Source: Drechmeria coniospora (Eukaryota > Ascomycota > Sordariomycetes > Hypocreales > Ophiocordycipitaceae). From it: a DNA stretch of 64,000 nt. Made by a program: the position numbers and the translations under genes. Position 1 is the stretch's first letter. Each line of letters starts with the position of its first letter. This document shows positions 1-11,209 of this stretch, one piece after another. Below the pieces are notes generated by a model. That model saw only the letters and a list, made by a program, of their open reading frames with translations, was not told the origin of the DNA and searched no databases. The stretch is from positions 4,488,027 through 4,552,026 of the forward strand of contig NC_054390.1 of NCBI RefSeq assembly GCF_001625195.1. The letters are read 5' to 3'.

Positions 1-844
1 CAGCCGGGATGGGGCAGCTAGCACTTGGGAAGCTTGTAATAGCTTGGTCGACAAACCCGGTCCATCTCCATGCGATCCCTCTCCCCTCTCGCGGACCTTC
101 CCGTCACCTGCGAGATGGCATGCAACCTTGTTCGGCCGCCGGTGGCCCTGATATCGCTAGCTCACACCCGTTCTTGGGCATGGCAATTCGGAGGAACGGG
201 CCAGCCAGCCAGCAGTGTTGAATGCCTGGTCAGAGACAAAAAACCACAGGGTGGCTTTTTTTGGTTGATCGAGGTCGCACCGAGATCCGGATCCGCCACC
301 ACGTCATCCATGCCTCGACTCCTCTGGCTCTCGCGAGATTGCGGCATCCTCCCCTCCTCCACCACATGAGGTAGCGACCCCTCCCAGAGCCGCATTTCTC
401 TTCCCTATTTACCAGCAGAGAGGCGGTCATCGCATACCCTTCCCTCTCCTTTCGACGTCCGCCCGCGCTCCCTCGCCTCTCGACCAAAGCAGACTGCCGT
501 CACTAGTCGTCCACCACAAGAGAGCAGCAGCTATAATAGGCTTACATATATCCATTCCACTCAGGCGGGCACCGCAGCATTCTGCCGCTGGCACTTGTTG
601 CTGAGCATGAGCCTAGCCCGGCCCAGACTGGTCGGCAGTTGTCTATCCAATCCATCTCCACTCCGCCGACATTGTTGGCAAGCGAAATCCAGCTCCCGCT
701 CACCCGTTCACTGCCGATCAGCTCGAACCCTGCCAGCTTTTTCCCTCTTTCTGCTTTGCTCCGAGTCGCTAGCCAAAGAGCCAAGCTCGGACTCGCCGAG
801 CTGAACGCAGCTCATTAGCTAGAGCAGAGCAGTTGCGCTTGGAC
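1..844. other. Upstream region of the Zn2Cys6 gene; no gene seen
   Basis: No reading frame here has a recognisable motif or plausible splice structure. The stretch between about 330 and 500 is rich in CT, as is common in filamentous-fungal promoters and leaders. A TATA-like string (tataata) lies at about 532-538, some 310 bases before the proposed ATG, so it could serve the downstream gene. The promoter assignment is inference from position and composition. Confidence 0.4.
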
Positions 845-3737
845 ATGGCAAAGCCCGACGACTTGCAGACGCGTGGGCCGCTGCCGCCTCCGCCACTGCA
901 CCCGCACCCGCATCCGCATCCGCACCTGCGTCCACATCCGCACCCCTCGTTCTCGCCTCCATCCGCGATAGCTCCCGCCCTCATTTCGACGCCAGTCCAG
1001 GCTCCCAGGTGCTCTCCACCCGGCCTCGTTTTCAAGACAAGATTCCCATTGGCTTGCAAGGAGTGCCGACGGAGAAAGCAAAAGGTCAGTCTCGGCCGAG
1101 TGCATCACCCGCCCCAGCCGTTCAGCGTCTTTCACTCCCTCCCGGATGCATCCCCTGAGGCAGGCTACTAGGGGCCAGGATGCCGGCCATTCAGCTCGGC
1201 TCATCAGTGTCGATGCTTGCTGGGGGAGATCTGTGCCACGGCTGCAAGGCAGTGCAGAGTAGCGCTGCGGCCGCTCTCTTCTTTCGGGAACGGATCGGCA
1301 GCGCTGCCCTGCGCAAAGCTTCGGCTCGAGCCGCGTTTCGCATGCTTCATCCTGCTTCCCACCGCGCCTTCATCGTCCCGGTCACTAACGGGCCTCGCTA
1401 TCTTGCAGTGCTCCCTGACGCAGCCATGCACAAATTGCGCCCGCAGGTTTCCGCAGCCCGCGTGCGAGTACGGCGCTGACAAGGCCAAAAGGTGCGGACC
1501 CTCCTTCCGCCACCGACCGACCTTCACCCTAACTACCAGCCGGTGTGGCATCCCGGACTCGTCCTCGTCCATGCTGCCATGCGGCATGCTTTGATGGAGA
1601 AAGTCAGGCTGCCCCTGGCCCGGTCGTTTGCCTGCGAGGCCGCCGCGTCAGGTAAAGTCGTGCGGATGAACAGCGACGGTGGCTAACGGGTAGCAATCCG
1701 AAATGTAGACTCATTCATGCGCCGACATCGCTGTCCCGCAGCCGCGTTGCTGAGGCTAGCGGCGGTCTCTACTCCCACTTGGACATGGAGACGGTCCACG
1801 ACGCCCTGCTGCAAGTCGAAGGGCAGGTCGACGGCGCTATGAAATATGCCGGAGCCGCCGCCGATCACTGCTTCGCTTCGACATATCGACCCCACCAACG
1901 AGTCGGTTCCGCCCTCCTCATGAGCGGGCAGACCAATGACCCCGAGCAGCTGATGCGACTCCGTTTTCGGGACAAGACGGGCACCCTCGACGGTCAGGGC
2001 ATCATCGAGCTCCTGCAGTTCATCCTCAGGACGCGATTGAAGGTCACCAATAGCATCATCAAGGATGAGTGGCAGATTGACGGCGAGCATTTGATACGCG
2101 CCATCCACGAGGCGAGCCCGCCGAGCACGTCCATCTCCAGGTTTGACGATGAGATTCGCTACCTCCCCATGGCTCCGACGAAGATGAACAAGGAGCTCGT
2201 ACGCACCCGTGAGGCTCCCCTCGGGCGAACCCAGCGAGTTGCGCGACTTTTTTTCCCGCTCGACCTTCTCGCTGATGAATGCTGATTAGACCTCCAACTC
2301 ATGAGCCGTTTCAAGGCATCGCTGGATGGCAGCCCCCGACCCAACAACCGGTTCATGAAGCACTGGATTCCCTTCTCCATACAAGACCCCTTGGTCCTGC
2401 ACGTCGTCCTGTGCTCCACCGCAAGCTTCCTCAACGAGACGGGCAGGGTGCCGAAAATGATGCTGCTGGTTCATCGCGCCACGGCGACGCGGATGCTGAA
2501 CGAGCACATCAGCAACGCCCAAGTATGCACGGACGATTCCGCCATGCTCGCCGTCGCGCAGTCCATCTTGACTTCATGGTACTGGGGGGGCACGGAGGAG
2601 CTTCACGCCCACATGGCTGGCTTCAAGAGAATGATTGAGCTGCGAGGCAGTATGCAGAACTTGGGCATGGAAGGCTTCACGAGCAAGATTGCACTCATGT
2701 ACGTGGTTCAACGGTTTGCATGCCGGCAATGGGTGGTAGGGGCGACAGGGACGGCATGTGCTAACGTGGATGCTTGCAGAAACGACTTTGTCATCGCCCT
2801 CGTGCACGAAACCGAGCCTCTGCTGTTCGGCGTGCCGGGCTTTGTGTTCGACGATCCTCTCCGCTTGCCGCTGCAGGTCAACTTCAACTCGCCTCTGCTC
2901 TTCGAATGCCCTCCCTTCCTCAGCCCTGCCTCTCCAATGCTGTTGCACGCGTACACGGCGCGGATTCTCGACGAGGTGAGGACGCTATCGAAGCTGGTTG
3001 TGGACCTGCCGGTCCACCCGACCCGTCAACAGCTGGAGAGCGTGTACCGGACGGTAAACGCTGCCCTTTCGGTCATCGAGTGCGTGCCCGAAGATGTCAC
3101 CTTGGTCATCAAGGAGAAGAACGAGGCGGCGGCGGCCGAGGCGGAGTACGGCTCGGCTGGACTGAAACGAAAGCGGCAAGCGAGCGAGGCGCCAACGGCG
3201 CGGAAAGCGTGGACGACCGAATCGGCCGTGCGTGCGACGGCGGCGAGCGAGAGGCCGGACCTCGTGCACCGGTGCGTGCGGAAGACGGCGCGGATTTATT
3301 GCCTAGCAATCCTCGAGCGCATCCCGACGAGCAGCGCATGCAAAGAGTCGGACTTTGCCCAAATCTGGGAGTGGGCCTGGGGAGCGGGACTGGATCGTTG
3401 GGCGGCGCTCAGCGGCATCTTCGTGTGGATGATGATCGCCATCCTCGGCAGCTCGCTGTCGACGATCCACTCGCGCATGGCCAAGACGATGATGGTGACG
3501 GGCTTCATGTACCTGGGCACGGAAAACTGGCACGTCGCGGCGGACATTGCCGACGCCGGCCTGCGCATTCAGCGGTGGCTCCGCGGCGGCAGGTCGGCGC
3601 TGGACGACGGAACCGTCAGCGCCGCCTGGGGCGGCGAGAGGGTCATTGAGAAGCACGGCTTCCTCTTCAAGGATGCCATGCCGGACATTGTCCAGATGTG
3701 CGATGAAGGTGAGCAGGGGCCCGAGGGTGAGGACTGA
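845..3737 (+). CDS. Zn(II)2Cys6 fungal transcription factor
   Basis: Probable nuclear sequence-specific regulator of 718 residues. Proposed exons are 845-1084, 1409-1491, 1742-2208, 2290-2698 and 2780-3737; reading phase is kept at every junction. The binuclear zinc cluster is split by intron 1: residues 75-80 carry the first two cysteines' tail (C-KE-C-RRRKQK) and exon 2 starts exactly at the third cysteine, giving CX2CX6CX5CX2CX8C. An N-terminal Pro/His-rich run (about residues 17-42) precedes it. The long C-terminal part contains the hydrophobic helices usual in the fungal-specific regulatory domain (Fungal_trans_2 type), interrupted by a charged Lys/Arg/Ala-rich linker encoded near 3110-3220. 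Intron 4 (2699-2779, 81 nt) is a multiple of three without a stop, so a retained form would be readable. A GTGAGC at 3709 could be a further donor, which would change the last residues. The regulated pathway is unknown. Confidence 0.85.
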
Positions 3738-5753
3738 GGGCTGGGGGCAAAGGGAATCACCGTGGTGTGTTGACATGCCCTTCGCATCAAGATGGAAGGC
3801 GGCATGCCTCGTTGAAGAGATGACGAGGGCACGAGGATGCTCACGACCCAGAGAGCGCTCTTGCGGCGCACGGTCACGACATGCGGGGTTCGGGATGCGA
3901 AACAGTCATGGAGGTGTCCCATGGACCAGGCAAGCGAGCACTGGCACCAGTCGTCAAGTTCCCGTTGCTCGACTGTTGGGTCGTCGCACGAGTGCCCCAT
4001 TCGAGCACGAGCACGAGCAGGCAGCCGGCCGGTGCTACCAAGGCAAGCCTGCATGGCTCTCCGGCTTTTAGATTGGGTGGCACGGTTGCGGCGCATCATG
4101 CATGCAATGCCACGTCGACTCTGTCCTTGGGTCTCGCGAATCGAGCGGGGGTCCCGTCGACGCTCGTCAACATCGACGGATGCGCAGGGCAGTGCCGGTC
4201 GTTTGCAAGGGGCAGCACAGCTTGGCTGCGGTATGAAGGGTTAGCAGGAAGGGGGTGCGTGGTGCAGTGGTGCGTGGCAGGTTGTTCATGCAGGCCTCGG
4301 ACGTTGGATGTACTTTTGATATATGGACGATGGGCCATTGACGAGGCGGGGTCGTCGGTTTCTCGGCAGATGTACGATGAGCGGTCTCAGTCTCGTCCGT
4401 GTGAGCACCAAGCCAAGGCGTGCGTATCGTGTAGAGGCTTGCATACGGCCACGATGGCGTGCGAATGCACACCTAGTATATATATGGTGTGTGGCATGGA
4501 TGAGTCTTGCGCTGGGGTACGTGGTTCCAGAGTCAATTCGAACGACAGCGGCCGTCAGTTCGCGCGCACGTCAGATTTCCAAAGTCAGCGACTATCGAAG
4601 ACAATCGCGAACTCGGGCATTATTCACATGATAACGGCAATTCTACCCATGCGTCGATCGATTGCGAAGTCGACTGGAAAAGTGACGGTCGCGCGGGGTC
4701 TCCTCGCCTCACCGACGAAGCTCGTCATCATGCATCGCCAGTACCGGCGAATTAACAGCAACTTGCAGCGATTCCAGGACTGGCCTACAACAGGCGGGCG
4801 TACGCTGAAGCACGATGGCGGTGACGATTGCTGCAGGGGACGGCGGCGTCGATGGGGCGTATCGAGGGAGCCGGGTGCGAGAATCATGTACATCGAGCAG
4901 CTCTACCGATTCGAGGAGCAGGCCAACGCACAGACCTGATGGAGGCCGAGAATGGGATTGTGTTTCTGCTGGTGTTACCAAATTGGGTTACTGTCAGGTT
5001 GTGGTGCAAGATCTAGGTGATGCTGAGGATGATGTTGCGATGAAGTTGGGCTTGTGGTTGAGTTTGAGGTTGCGATTCACAAACGGATGAAGGCGCCACC
5101 ACAGTTCGATTAAAAACCTGAATGAGATGAGAATCGATAATTCACTGAGTCAATCTGTCGGCTGGCAATGGATAACCTCGCCCGATGGATGGATGGATGG
5201 ATGGCTGGACAGAATAGGAGGATAAGAGACTCTTGGGATAGGTACAGGGTAGGTGTACGTGGATGGATGTATGACGCAATTGAGTCTACGGCGTGAGAGG
5301 GGAGAGCTGCCATGCGGATGACGGACGTTTATTGCCGAGCAGAACTTGACCGCGATTCCTTAATATTCTGCAAAATATCTTATCAGTAGCGGTGTCGACA
5401 CTCGTGTTCCTATTCTGATGGCCACGAGATCAAGACTGCGGGGCAGGATTGAGAAACGAACTACGGAGTAAGCTTGCAGGTAAAACGGAGCAGCTACTGT
5501 ACATTGTTATATTATTAGCTGCTGCCCAAGCCAATCGACTTGGCTTCCTTCCAACCAACTTTGACCACGCAACGCCTATCATTCATCTGAGCACAACGGT
5601 GCAGACGGGTTTCCATCTTCCATAGATTTCGGGGCGTCAGTATCCATCGACTGGATAAGGAGCAGCAGCAGCAACAACAGGCGTGTTGGCGGTGGCGATA
5701 ACGACACGACAATTGACACAACAAATCGACCCGACACAGAGCGTACTGGAAGG
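3738..5753. other. Intergenic region; no convincing gene
   Basis: Open frames of up to about 350 codons occur (for example 3881-4939 on the plus strand) but show no family motif, are Cys/Ser/Arg-rich in the manner of random GC-rich sequence, and lack consistent splice structure. The part from about 5100 to 5550 is more AT-rich. A tetranucleotide microsatellite sits at 5184-5204. Confidence 0.5.
5184..5204. repeat. (GATG)n microsatellite
   Basis: Five uninterrupted GATG units plus one base, in intergenic DNA upstream of the Gfo/Idh/MocA gene. Confidence 0.9.
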
Positions 5754-6894
5754 ATGGCGTCATCACCGATCGGCGTAGCCATCATCGGCAGCGGTCATTT
5801 CGCCAAGGAACAACACCTGGTGAGTGCCGTCGGCAGCGGAATTGTGTCAACGAGAACTGATGCTGACCGATGACGACGACCACAACCAGCCCGCCGTGCT
5901 TGGTTGCAGCTCACTGCGACTCAAGGCCATATTCTCTCGCTCGCTGTCGTCGGCGCAGGAGGCGGCCAAACTTGTGCCGTCATCGTCGACGACGCCTGTG
6001 CCCGACCTGTACGCGGCTGACGCCGGCCCCGGACGTGAGTACGACGATCTCCTCGGCCGGGCCGACATCGTGGCCTTCATCATCGCGCTGCCAATCGTCG
6101 CACAGCCGGCCTTTGTCGAGGCCGCCCTCGGCGTCGGTAAGCACGTGCTGGCGGAGAAACCGATCGGGCCGGACGTTGCCACAGCCCAGAGATTGATTGC
6201 TTTCTCGAAGTCGTCCAAGGCCTCCTCGGGGGCGACCCTCTCGGTGGCCGAAAACTTCCGCTTCGTGCCGCGCCTCGTCTACGCCCGCGATCAAGCCCGC
6301 CGGCTCGGTCGTGTCACCCACTTCAGCGTCAAGGTCATGTCGCTCATGAAGCCCGAGGCCAAGTGGTACCGCACCGCCTGGCGCCAGACGCCCGCCTACC
6401 AGGGCGGCTTCCTGCTGGACGGCGGCGTCCACCACGCTGCCGCTGCGCGCTTCATCTTCCTCGCCGGCGACGAAAACCGGGCGGTTGACGTGCGGGCCTT
6501 CAGCGACCGCGTGTGCGAGCACCTGCCGCCCATCGACAGCGTCGCCGCCATCGTTCGCACCGCCTCGTGCGCTACCGGCACCGTCCAGCTCTCGGCCGGC
6601 TCGCTCATGGACGCCTTCGAGTGGGACGTGGCCTGCGAGCGCGGCAGCGTCAAGTCTGCGGGCGAGACGGTCACGGTACGGACCGCCGACGGCGCCGCCC
6701 CCGTTGTCGAGCAGTTCGATCGCGTGTCGGGGGTGCCCGAGGAGGTGGCCGCCTGGGCCGCGGGCATCCTTGCCGGCACGCCCGACCCGCGGCAGAGCGC
6801 TGAAGAGGCTTTGGCCGACCTCGAGTTCCTCGAGAAGATATTCCGAAGCGGCGAAGATGATGGCGCGCTCAAGCAATACGAATTCCAGTCATGA
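5754..6894 (+). CDS. Gfo/Idh/MocA family NAD(P)-dependent oxidoreductase
   Basis: Predicted 356-residue cytosolic dehydrogenase of the glucose-fructose oxidoreductase / inositol 2-dehydrogenase / rhizopine-catabolism MocA superfamily, which oxidises or reduces sugars, cyclitols or related alcohols with NAD(P). Exons 5754-5819 and 5890-6894; the 70-nt intron has a GTGAGT donor and CAG acceptor. Exon 1 encodes the first Rossmann strand and glycine-rich loop (IIGSGHFA, about residues 10-17). The family's EKP motif is at residues 111-113, placed correctly after the hydrophobic strand VAFIIALP. The C-terminal substrate domain has the GGVHH sequence corresponding to the family's G-G-hydrophobic-x-D/H-x-x-x-H helix. 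The length is normal for the family. The substrate cannot be read from sequence, and no catabolic neighbours hint at it. The ATG at 5754 is chosen because it alone restores the dinucleotide-binding loop. Confidence 0.88.
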
Positions 6895-7449
6895 TGGCTG
6901 TTCGGATGAGGACAATATGGAAAGATAAAGGCCAGATCATTGTACGCACAAACAACCACACAAGCCGAACGCATACATACGATAGAATACACGCCCCCCT
7001 CCCATCGGCGCCTTGACTGCGTGCACGCACGTACATGTTCGTAGACACCTCATCAACTTCGTCAAGGCAGAGTCAAGCGGATCAAGGCCGAGTCAAAAAG
7101 AGTCAAGCAGAGTCAAGTAAGGGCGTGTGCTCGGTACCTAACGATACCTGCTACGAATACATGCCGATTGAGTCAGCATGCAACACTTCAATAGTCCGCT
7201 TCCCGAAACTCAAAAATCGTCCAGCTTCGTCATCCGCTTGCAACGCCATCTCCATCCAGATTGATCGGGATACACTTCTACACGCCGCACGTACCACCCT
7301 GCTCGAGGGAGGGGTCGGCTGTCTTGGAATACAACTCAAGAGCATGATGCACGTTGTTTACACGTTTTTTAACAGCTGAGATCTCGCGCGTAGAACAACG
7401 TGGCTTGTCGGTTGCCAATGGTGGCCAATGCTCCGCAGCCTACGACAGC
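6895..7449. other. Convergent intergenic spacer with imperfect AGTCAAG repeats
   Basis: Lies between the 3' ends of the oxidoreductase (+) and the thioesterase (-). At 7058-7116 the words GTCAAG, GAGTCAA and CAGAGTCAAG recur about six times as an imperfect tandem repeat. No gene is seen. Confidence 0.6.
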
Positions 7450-8309
7450 TCACAGCTTGCTCTGCTCGCCAGTAATGCATAGTTTCTCCAAGCCTCGGCG
7501 CAGCTCCACAGCCATGCCGTCCCTGGGTGGTCGGCCCGTGGCCCGGTCGACAAAAACGTGGACGAAATCGCCGACGGCTTTGACCCGGTCGATGCCCTGC
7601 TCGAAGACGGCGACCTCGTACGTGACGCTGGAGCGGCCCAGCTTCGTGACGCGGACGCCCACCTCGGCGACGGCTGGGTATGCGACTGCCGAGAAGTAGT
7701 CGGTCGCTGTATGGGCCACAAGCGGATGCTGCGAGGAGCTGGGGGGGTGTAGGCCGCAGTGCTCGACCAGGTAGGCGTTGACGGCCGAGTCGAAGCTGAC
7801 GAGGCGTGAGTTTAGTCTTTGGGCAGTGACGACGACGGGAAAGGAGAGGCGCGCACGCACAGAAAGTTGTAGATGGAGTTATTCATGTGGTCGTACATGT
7901 CGTTGTCATTCCTGGCCGTCATCTCGTTAGTTTGACCAGCTTGCGCGCAGGCGCCTGATGAACCTTGGGTGCAGGGGAGTTTCGACCGAAAGCAAACGCT
8001 GTAGCATCTAACTTTCATCTAGGCGGATAGTCTAAGGTGGCCGTAGCCTATCAGGCTGACGGGGTGACGGCCTGTCGTTGGCGACGGCTGAACTGCACCT
8101 CCATCGCTTGGGCCTGCGATGTTGTCTGCTTCGACGGGGTGTGGATAGCAATAAATGGCAGGCGGGCGGGAATGAAAGCGCACGAGCAGAACAGAATTAA
8201 CAAAACAATAATGCGAAGCTTACCATCTCGTCCGATAGTCTAGAATGTAGGGGTAGTCCCGTCTGGAGCGGGCCTTGCGCTCTGTTGATGAAGACGAACG
8301 CGGCGGCAT
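7450..8309 (-). CDS. Hot-dog fold (4HBT) acyl-CoA thioesterase-like protein
   Basis: Predicted 160-residue single-domain thioesterase of the 4-hydroxybenzoyl-CoA thioesterase group, which hydrolyses acyl-CoA esters. Reading the minus strand, exons are 8309-8224, 7911-7861 and 7795-7450; introns are 312 nt (GTAAGC donor) and 65 nt (GTGCGT donor). The junctions create a continuous TRW-NDNDMYDHMNNSIYNFLFDS segment, holding the D-x-x-x-H-x-N-N element expected at the 4HBT active site (about residues 33-40). Downstream are a hydrophobic strand (AVAEVGVRVTKL) and a VYEV/FVHVFVD core typical of hot-dog folds. The tiny middle exon of 51 nt carries most of the active-site motif, so without it the reading frame looks like a truncated orphan. 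The N-terminal MPPRSSSS segment is basic and could be a weak organelle-targeting sequence, but that is speculative. The physiological substrate is not evident. Confidence 0.8.
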
Positions 8310-9227
8310 GGTGTTTGCTGCTCCTTACTCGCAACTACGACTCAAAGCCCAGATGCTCATGCCGACTAAAAAAACGGCCACCTGTGTTCTTGGCGGAACG
8401 GAATTCAAATGAATCGGGTTGGAAGGGGGTGAGATTGAGCAGGAGGACGAGGGCAGACGGCGGAAGAATGCGAAATAGAACAGGAGGGCATCAACCAAGT
8501 CGGCGTTGAAAGTCGGTGTTGAAAGTTTATCATGCGTTCCTGCGGCAAGAGGTTGGCCGGGGAGGGGGCGGGGGGCAGCGAGGTTGTGGGACAGTGACAA
8601 TTGTCATTCAATAGCTGCAACGGGGCGATGTCATCGATGGATGATGCATTGTGAGGAATGTGATACGAGTGCATGAGTATGACAGCACAGGTGTAGACAC
8701 GGCGTACCGTGTTGAGATTCAAGCATTTGCACGGAGTACTTGGTGGTTCGAGCCGATTGCTGACATAATTCCACATCGAAGAGTGGTGCCAGGCTGCTCA
8801 GAGCACTGCTACAATAAAGCACTGCAGGCTAGTACTCGGATGCAATGAGCAGAACGACTTTAAGTACAAGTATTATCAAAGTTCTGTATTAATGATTACT
8901 CTACGTACATGTACAAGTACGTACGTACAAGTACGTTAATAGTTATAATACATACAAGTGTACGGAGTACACTTGCATAAGTATGTAAGTACGGAGTAAT
9001 TATTTAATGTAATTAATCCGTACCCAAGTTCACCTACAGTAAGGAAGTATAGTACGGAGTGAGTACAAAGAACTTGTTCGAACAACACAACTCTGTACCA
9101 TCCATTACGTAATCCATCAGGTTCCGACAGCTTCTTGGTACCCCGCATGTAGAGGGGTGGATTCTGCCTCACTTGACCGCCTTTTTTTCTGCCAACAATC
9201 CTCGTCGAGCCCCGCCGACGACGAAGG
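8310..9227. other. Divergent spacer between thioesterase (-) and pseudouridine synthase (+)
   Basis: Probable shared promoter region for two divergently transcribed genes. The central part, about 8840-9070, is an AT-rich island of TACGGAGTA and GTAC words. No gene is seen. Confidence 0.6.
8840..9070. repeat. GTAC/TACGGAGTA word island
   Basis: Contains nested ACGTAC and GTACAAGTAC repeats at about 8900-8935, a TACGGAGTA at 8961, another at 8990, and a TACGGAGTG near 9053. The words match those in the larger islands further on, so this is the first member of the window-wide family. Confidence 0.7.
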
Positions 9228-10898
9228 ATGATGACGGATACAGCGGCACATTCAGCCTGCAACGCCGATTATTCGTTCGACATCCGGCTGGGGATGATAG
9301 TTCGGGCCGCGTCGCGACGTTTCGGAACGCTACTCGACAGAGCAGTCGCCATGGCGGTGCCCGACATGCACGCCCCCGCCCCTGCGGCGGACTCTGCGGC
9401 GGACTCGACGTCGACCTCTCCGTCGGCTCCGTCACCTGCCATGACGGCCAATGGGATGGAGAGTGGGCCGAGGGACAAGCAAAAGACGAGCAAAAAATGC
9501 AAGTCGAGGGTGCTCATACCCGAGACTGACGAGGTCCTCATCACGCCGATACTGCCCATCTGGCCGCCGCCGTACCACTTCGAGGACGACCTGCGTCGGG
9601 TGCGGCCGTACCATTGGACGTACAACACCTACTGCAAGGAGCGGTGGCGCGGTCGCTCCCTCATCGACATCTTCGAGTCCGAATTCCGTGATCGTCCGAC
9701 CGAGTACTACCGCAGCTCGATGGAAAAGGGTGACATTTGCGTCAACGGCAGGCGCGTCGGACCCGACTACGTCCTGCGCAACGGCGACCTCGTCTCCCAC
9801 ACGCTGCACCGGCACGAACCGCCGGTCACGGCCGAGGCGGTGGGCATCATCCACGAGGACGACGACATGATTGTCATCAACAAGCCGTCGGGCGTGCCCG
9901 TCCACCCCGCCGGCCGCTACAAGTTCAACTCGGTCATCGAGATCATGAGGGCCGACCGCGGCCAGGACTTCCTGCCGCACCCCTGCAACCGACTCGACCG
10001 GCTGACGAGCGGCATCATGTTTGTGGCCAAGAACGTGACGGCGGCCGAGGCCATGGGCCGTAAGATCAAGCAGCGGTCGGTGCGGAAGGAGTATCTCGCC
10101 CGCGTCGTCGGCGAGTTCCCGGACGGCGAGGTCGTCTGCGACCGACCGATCCTGCAGATCTCGCCCAAACTGGGCCTGAATAGGGTGCGGGCCAACGGCA
10201 AGACGGCGCGGACGGTGTTTAAAAAGCTCGCCTACTACCCGCCGACGGCCGGGAGCGTCGCTTGTGGCCGGCAGGAGGAGAAGGAGGAGGAGAAGGAAGA
10301 GGAGAAGGAGGAGGAGGAGGAGGCGGCGGCGGCGGCGGCGGCGGAGGGAACGCAACAGAATGCGTGGCCCAAGAGGCAAGGCTACTCCATCGTCCGCTGC
10401 CTGCCCGTCACGGGGCGGACGCACCAGATCCGCGTGCACCTACAGTTCCTCGGACACCCGATCCAGAACGACCCCATCTACGCCAACCAGCGGGTCTGGG
10501 GCCTCAACCTCGGGCACGAAGACGCCGACGGGACGGAGAACACGGACGAGGACGTCATCAGCAGGCTGTCGCGCATGGGCAAGGACGAGGTCGCCCAGGC
10601 CGTCGTCTACTACGACGAGATGGTGGACAAGTACGAGAAGCGGAGGGCGGAGAAGATGACGGGCGAGCTGTGCGAGCTGTGCGACACCCCGCTCTACTCG
10701 GACCCGGGCGCGCACGAGCTGTCACTGTGGCTGCACAGCCTGCGGTACGAGGATGCCGAGGGCGCATGGTCGTACCAGAGCCCGCTCCCCCGCTGGGCCC
10801 TGCCGCCGGAAGGGGTCGCAGGCCCGACCACGGTCGGCGCCTTGGACGAGCTCGTGCAGGCCATCGAGGAGGACAAGGCCGAGGCGACGTCGGCGTGA
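9228..10898 (+). CDS. RluA-family RNA pseudouridine synthase (Pus8/Pus9-like)
   Basis: Single-exon enzyme of up to 556 residues that isomerises uridine to pseudouridine in RNA. An S4-like RNA-binding segment (about residues 140-200, ending in the NGRRVGPDYVLRNGD stretch) precedes the RluA catalytic domain. The catalytic aspartate is D257 within HPCNRLDRLTSG. Later motifs fit the family: KEYLARV, the GRTHQIRVHLQFLGHPI segment and NDPIY. The arrangement resembles fungal Pus9 and the C-terminal half of Rib2/Pus8, which modify U32 of mitochondrial and cytoplasmic tRNA; no deaminase domain follows, favouring a Pus9-like role. The start is uncertain: in-frame ATGs at 9228, 9294 and 9351 are possible, and the last has the best context (gccATGg), while the longer form adds an Arg-containing, possibly mitochondrial, leader. 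Unusual is an acidic Glu/Lys run followed by seven alanines (about residues 350-373) inserted inside the catalytic domain. Confidence 0.88.
   Translation: MMTDTAAHSACNADYSFDIRLGMIVRAASRRFGTLLDRAVAMAVPDMHAPAPAADSAADSTSTSPSAPSPAMTANGMESGPRDKQKTSKKCKSRVLIPETDEVLITPILPIWPPPYHFEDDLRRVRPYHWTYNTYCKERWRGRSLIDIFESEFRDRPTEYYRSSMEKGDICVNGRRVGPDYVLRNGDLVSHTLHRHEPPVTAEAVGIIHEDDDMIVINKPSGVPVHPAGRYKFNSVIEIMRADRGQDFLPHPCNRLDRLTSGIMFVAKNVTAAEAMGRKIKQRSVRKEYLARVVGEFPDGEVVCDRPILQISPKLGLNRVRANGKTARTVFKKLAYYPPTAGSVACGRQEEKEEEKEEEKEEEEEAAAAAAAEGTQQNAWPKRQGYSIVRCLPVTGRTHQIRVHLQFLGHPIQNDPIYANQRVWGLNLGHEDADGTENTDEDVISRLSRMGKDEVAQAVVYYDEMVDKYEKRRAEKMTGELCELCDTPLYSDPGAHELSLWLHSLRYEDAEGAWSYQSPLPRWALPPEGVAGPTTVGALDELVQAIEEDKAEATSA
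10275..10347 (+). repeat. Purine-rich GAG/GGC trinucleotide repeat inside the synthase gene
   Basis: Imperfect GAGGAGAAGGAG units followed by a pure GCG run encode an acidic patch and an alanine tract. The frame is kept, so this is an expanded coding microsatellite rather than a break. Confidence 0.85.
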
Positions 10899-11209
10899 CG
10901 GAACGTTGGTACGGAGCGGAGCCATGCACCGGGTCGCTCCCGAGCCACGGAGGTGTGGTTTCGCAGCAATCGATTTGCCGGCACTTTCTTTTTTGCCAGC
11001 GCTTCCTTTCGTGTTGCCAGCCGACATCGTACGCGCGCCTCGCCACGGATGGGCCGGAAGGCAGGCAGGCAGGCGGCGGACGAGGGAGGCACGGAATGGG
11101 CGGCGCCTCGCGCGGCGGAAGGGAAGGCCGATTGCTGAAGCGACGCCGCTACGCCATGACCTGTGCACTTGCGAGCACTTGTGCGGTGCCACAGCACCTT
11201 GCTCTGCCA

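Noticed and set aside
3881..4939. 352-codon plus-strand frame after the Zn2Cys6 gene
   Set aside because: Cys/Ser/Arg/Gly-rich without hydrophobic core, motif or codon preference resembling the confirmed genes.
9432..10439. 335-codon minus-strand frame opposite the pseudouridine synthase
   Set aside because: The Leu-run and Arg-run simply mirror the coding GAG/GCG repeat; no independent evidence.
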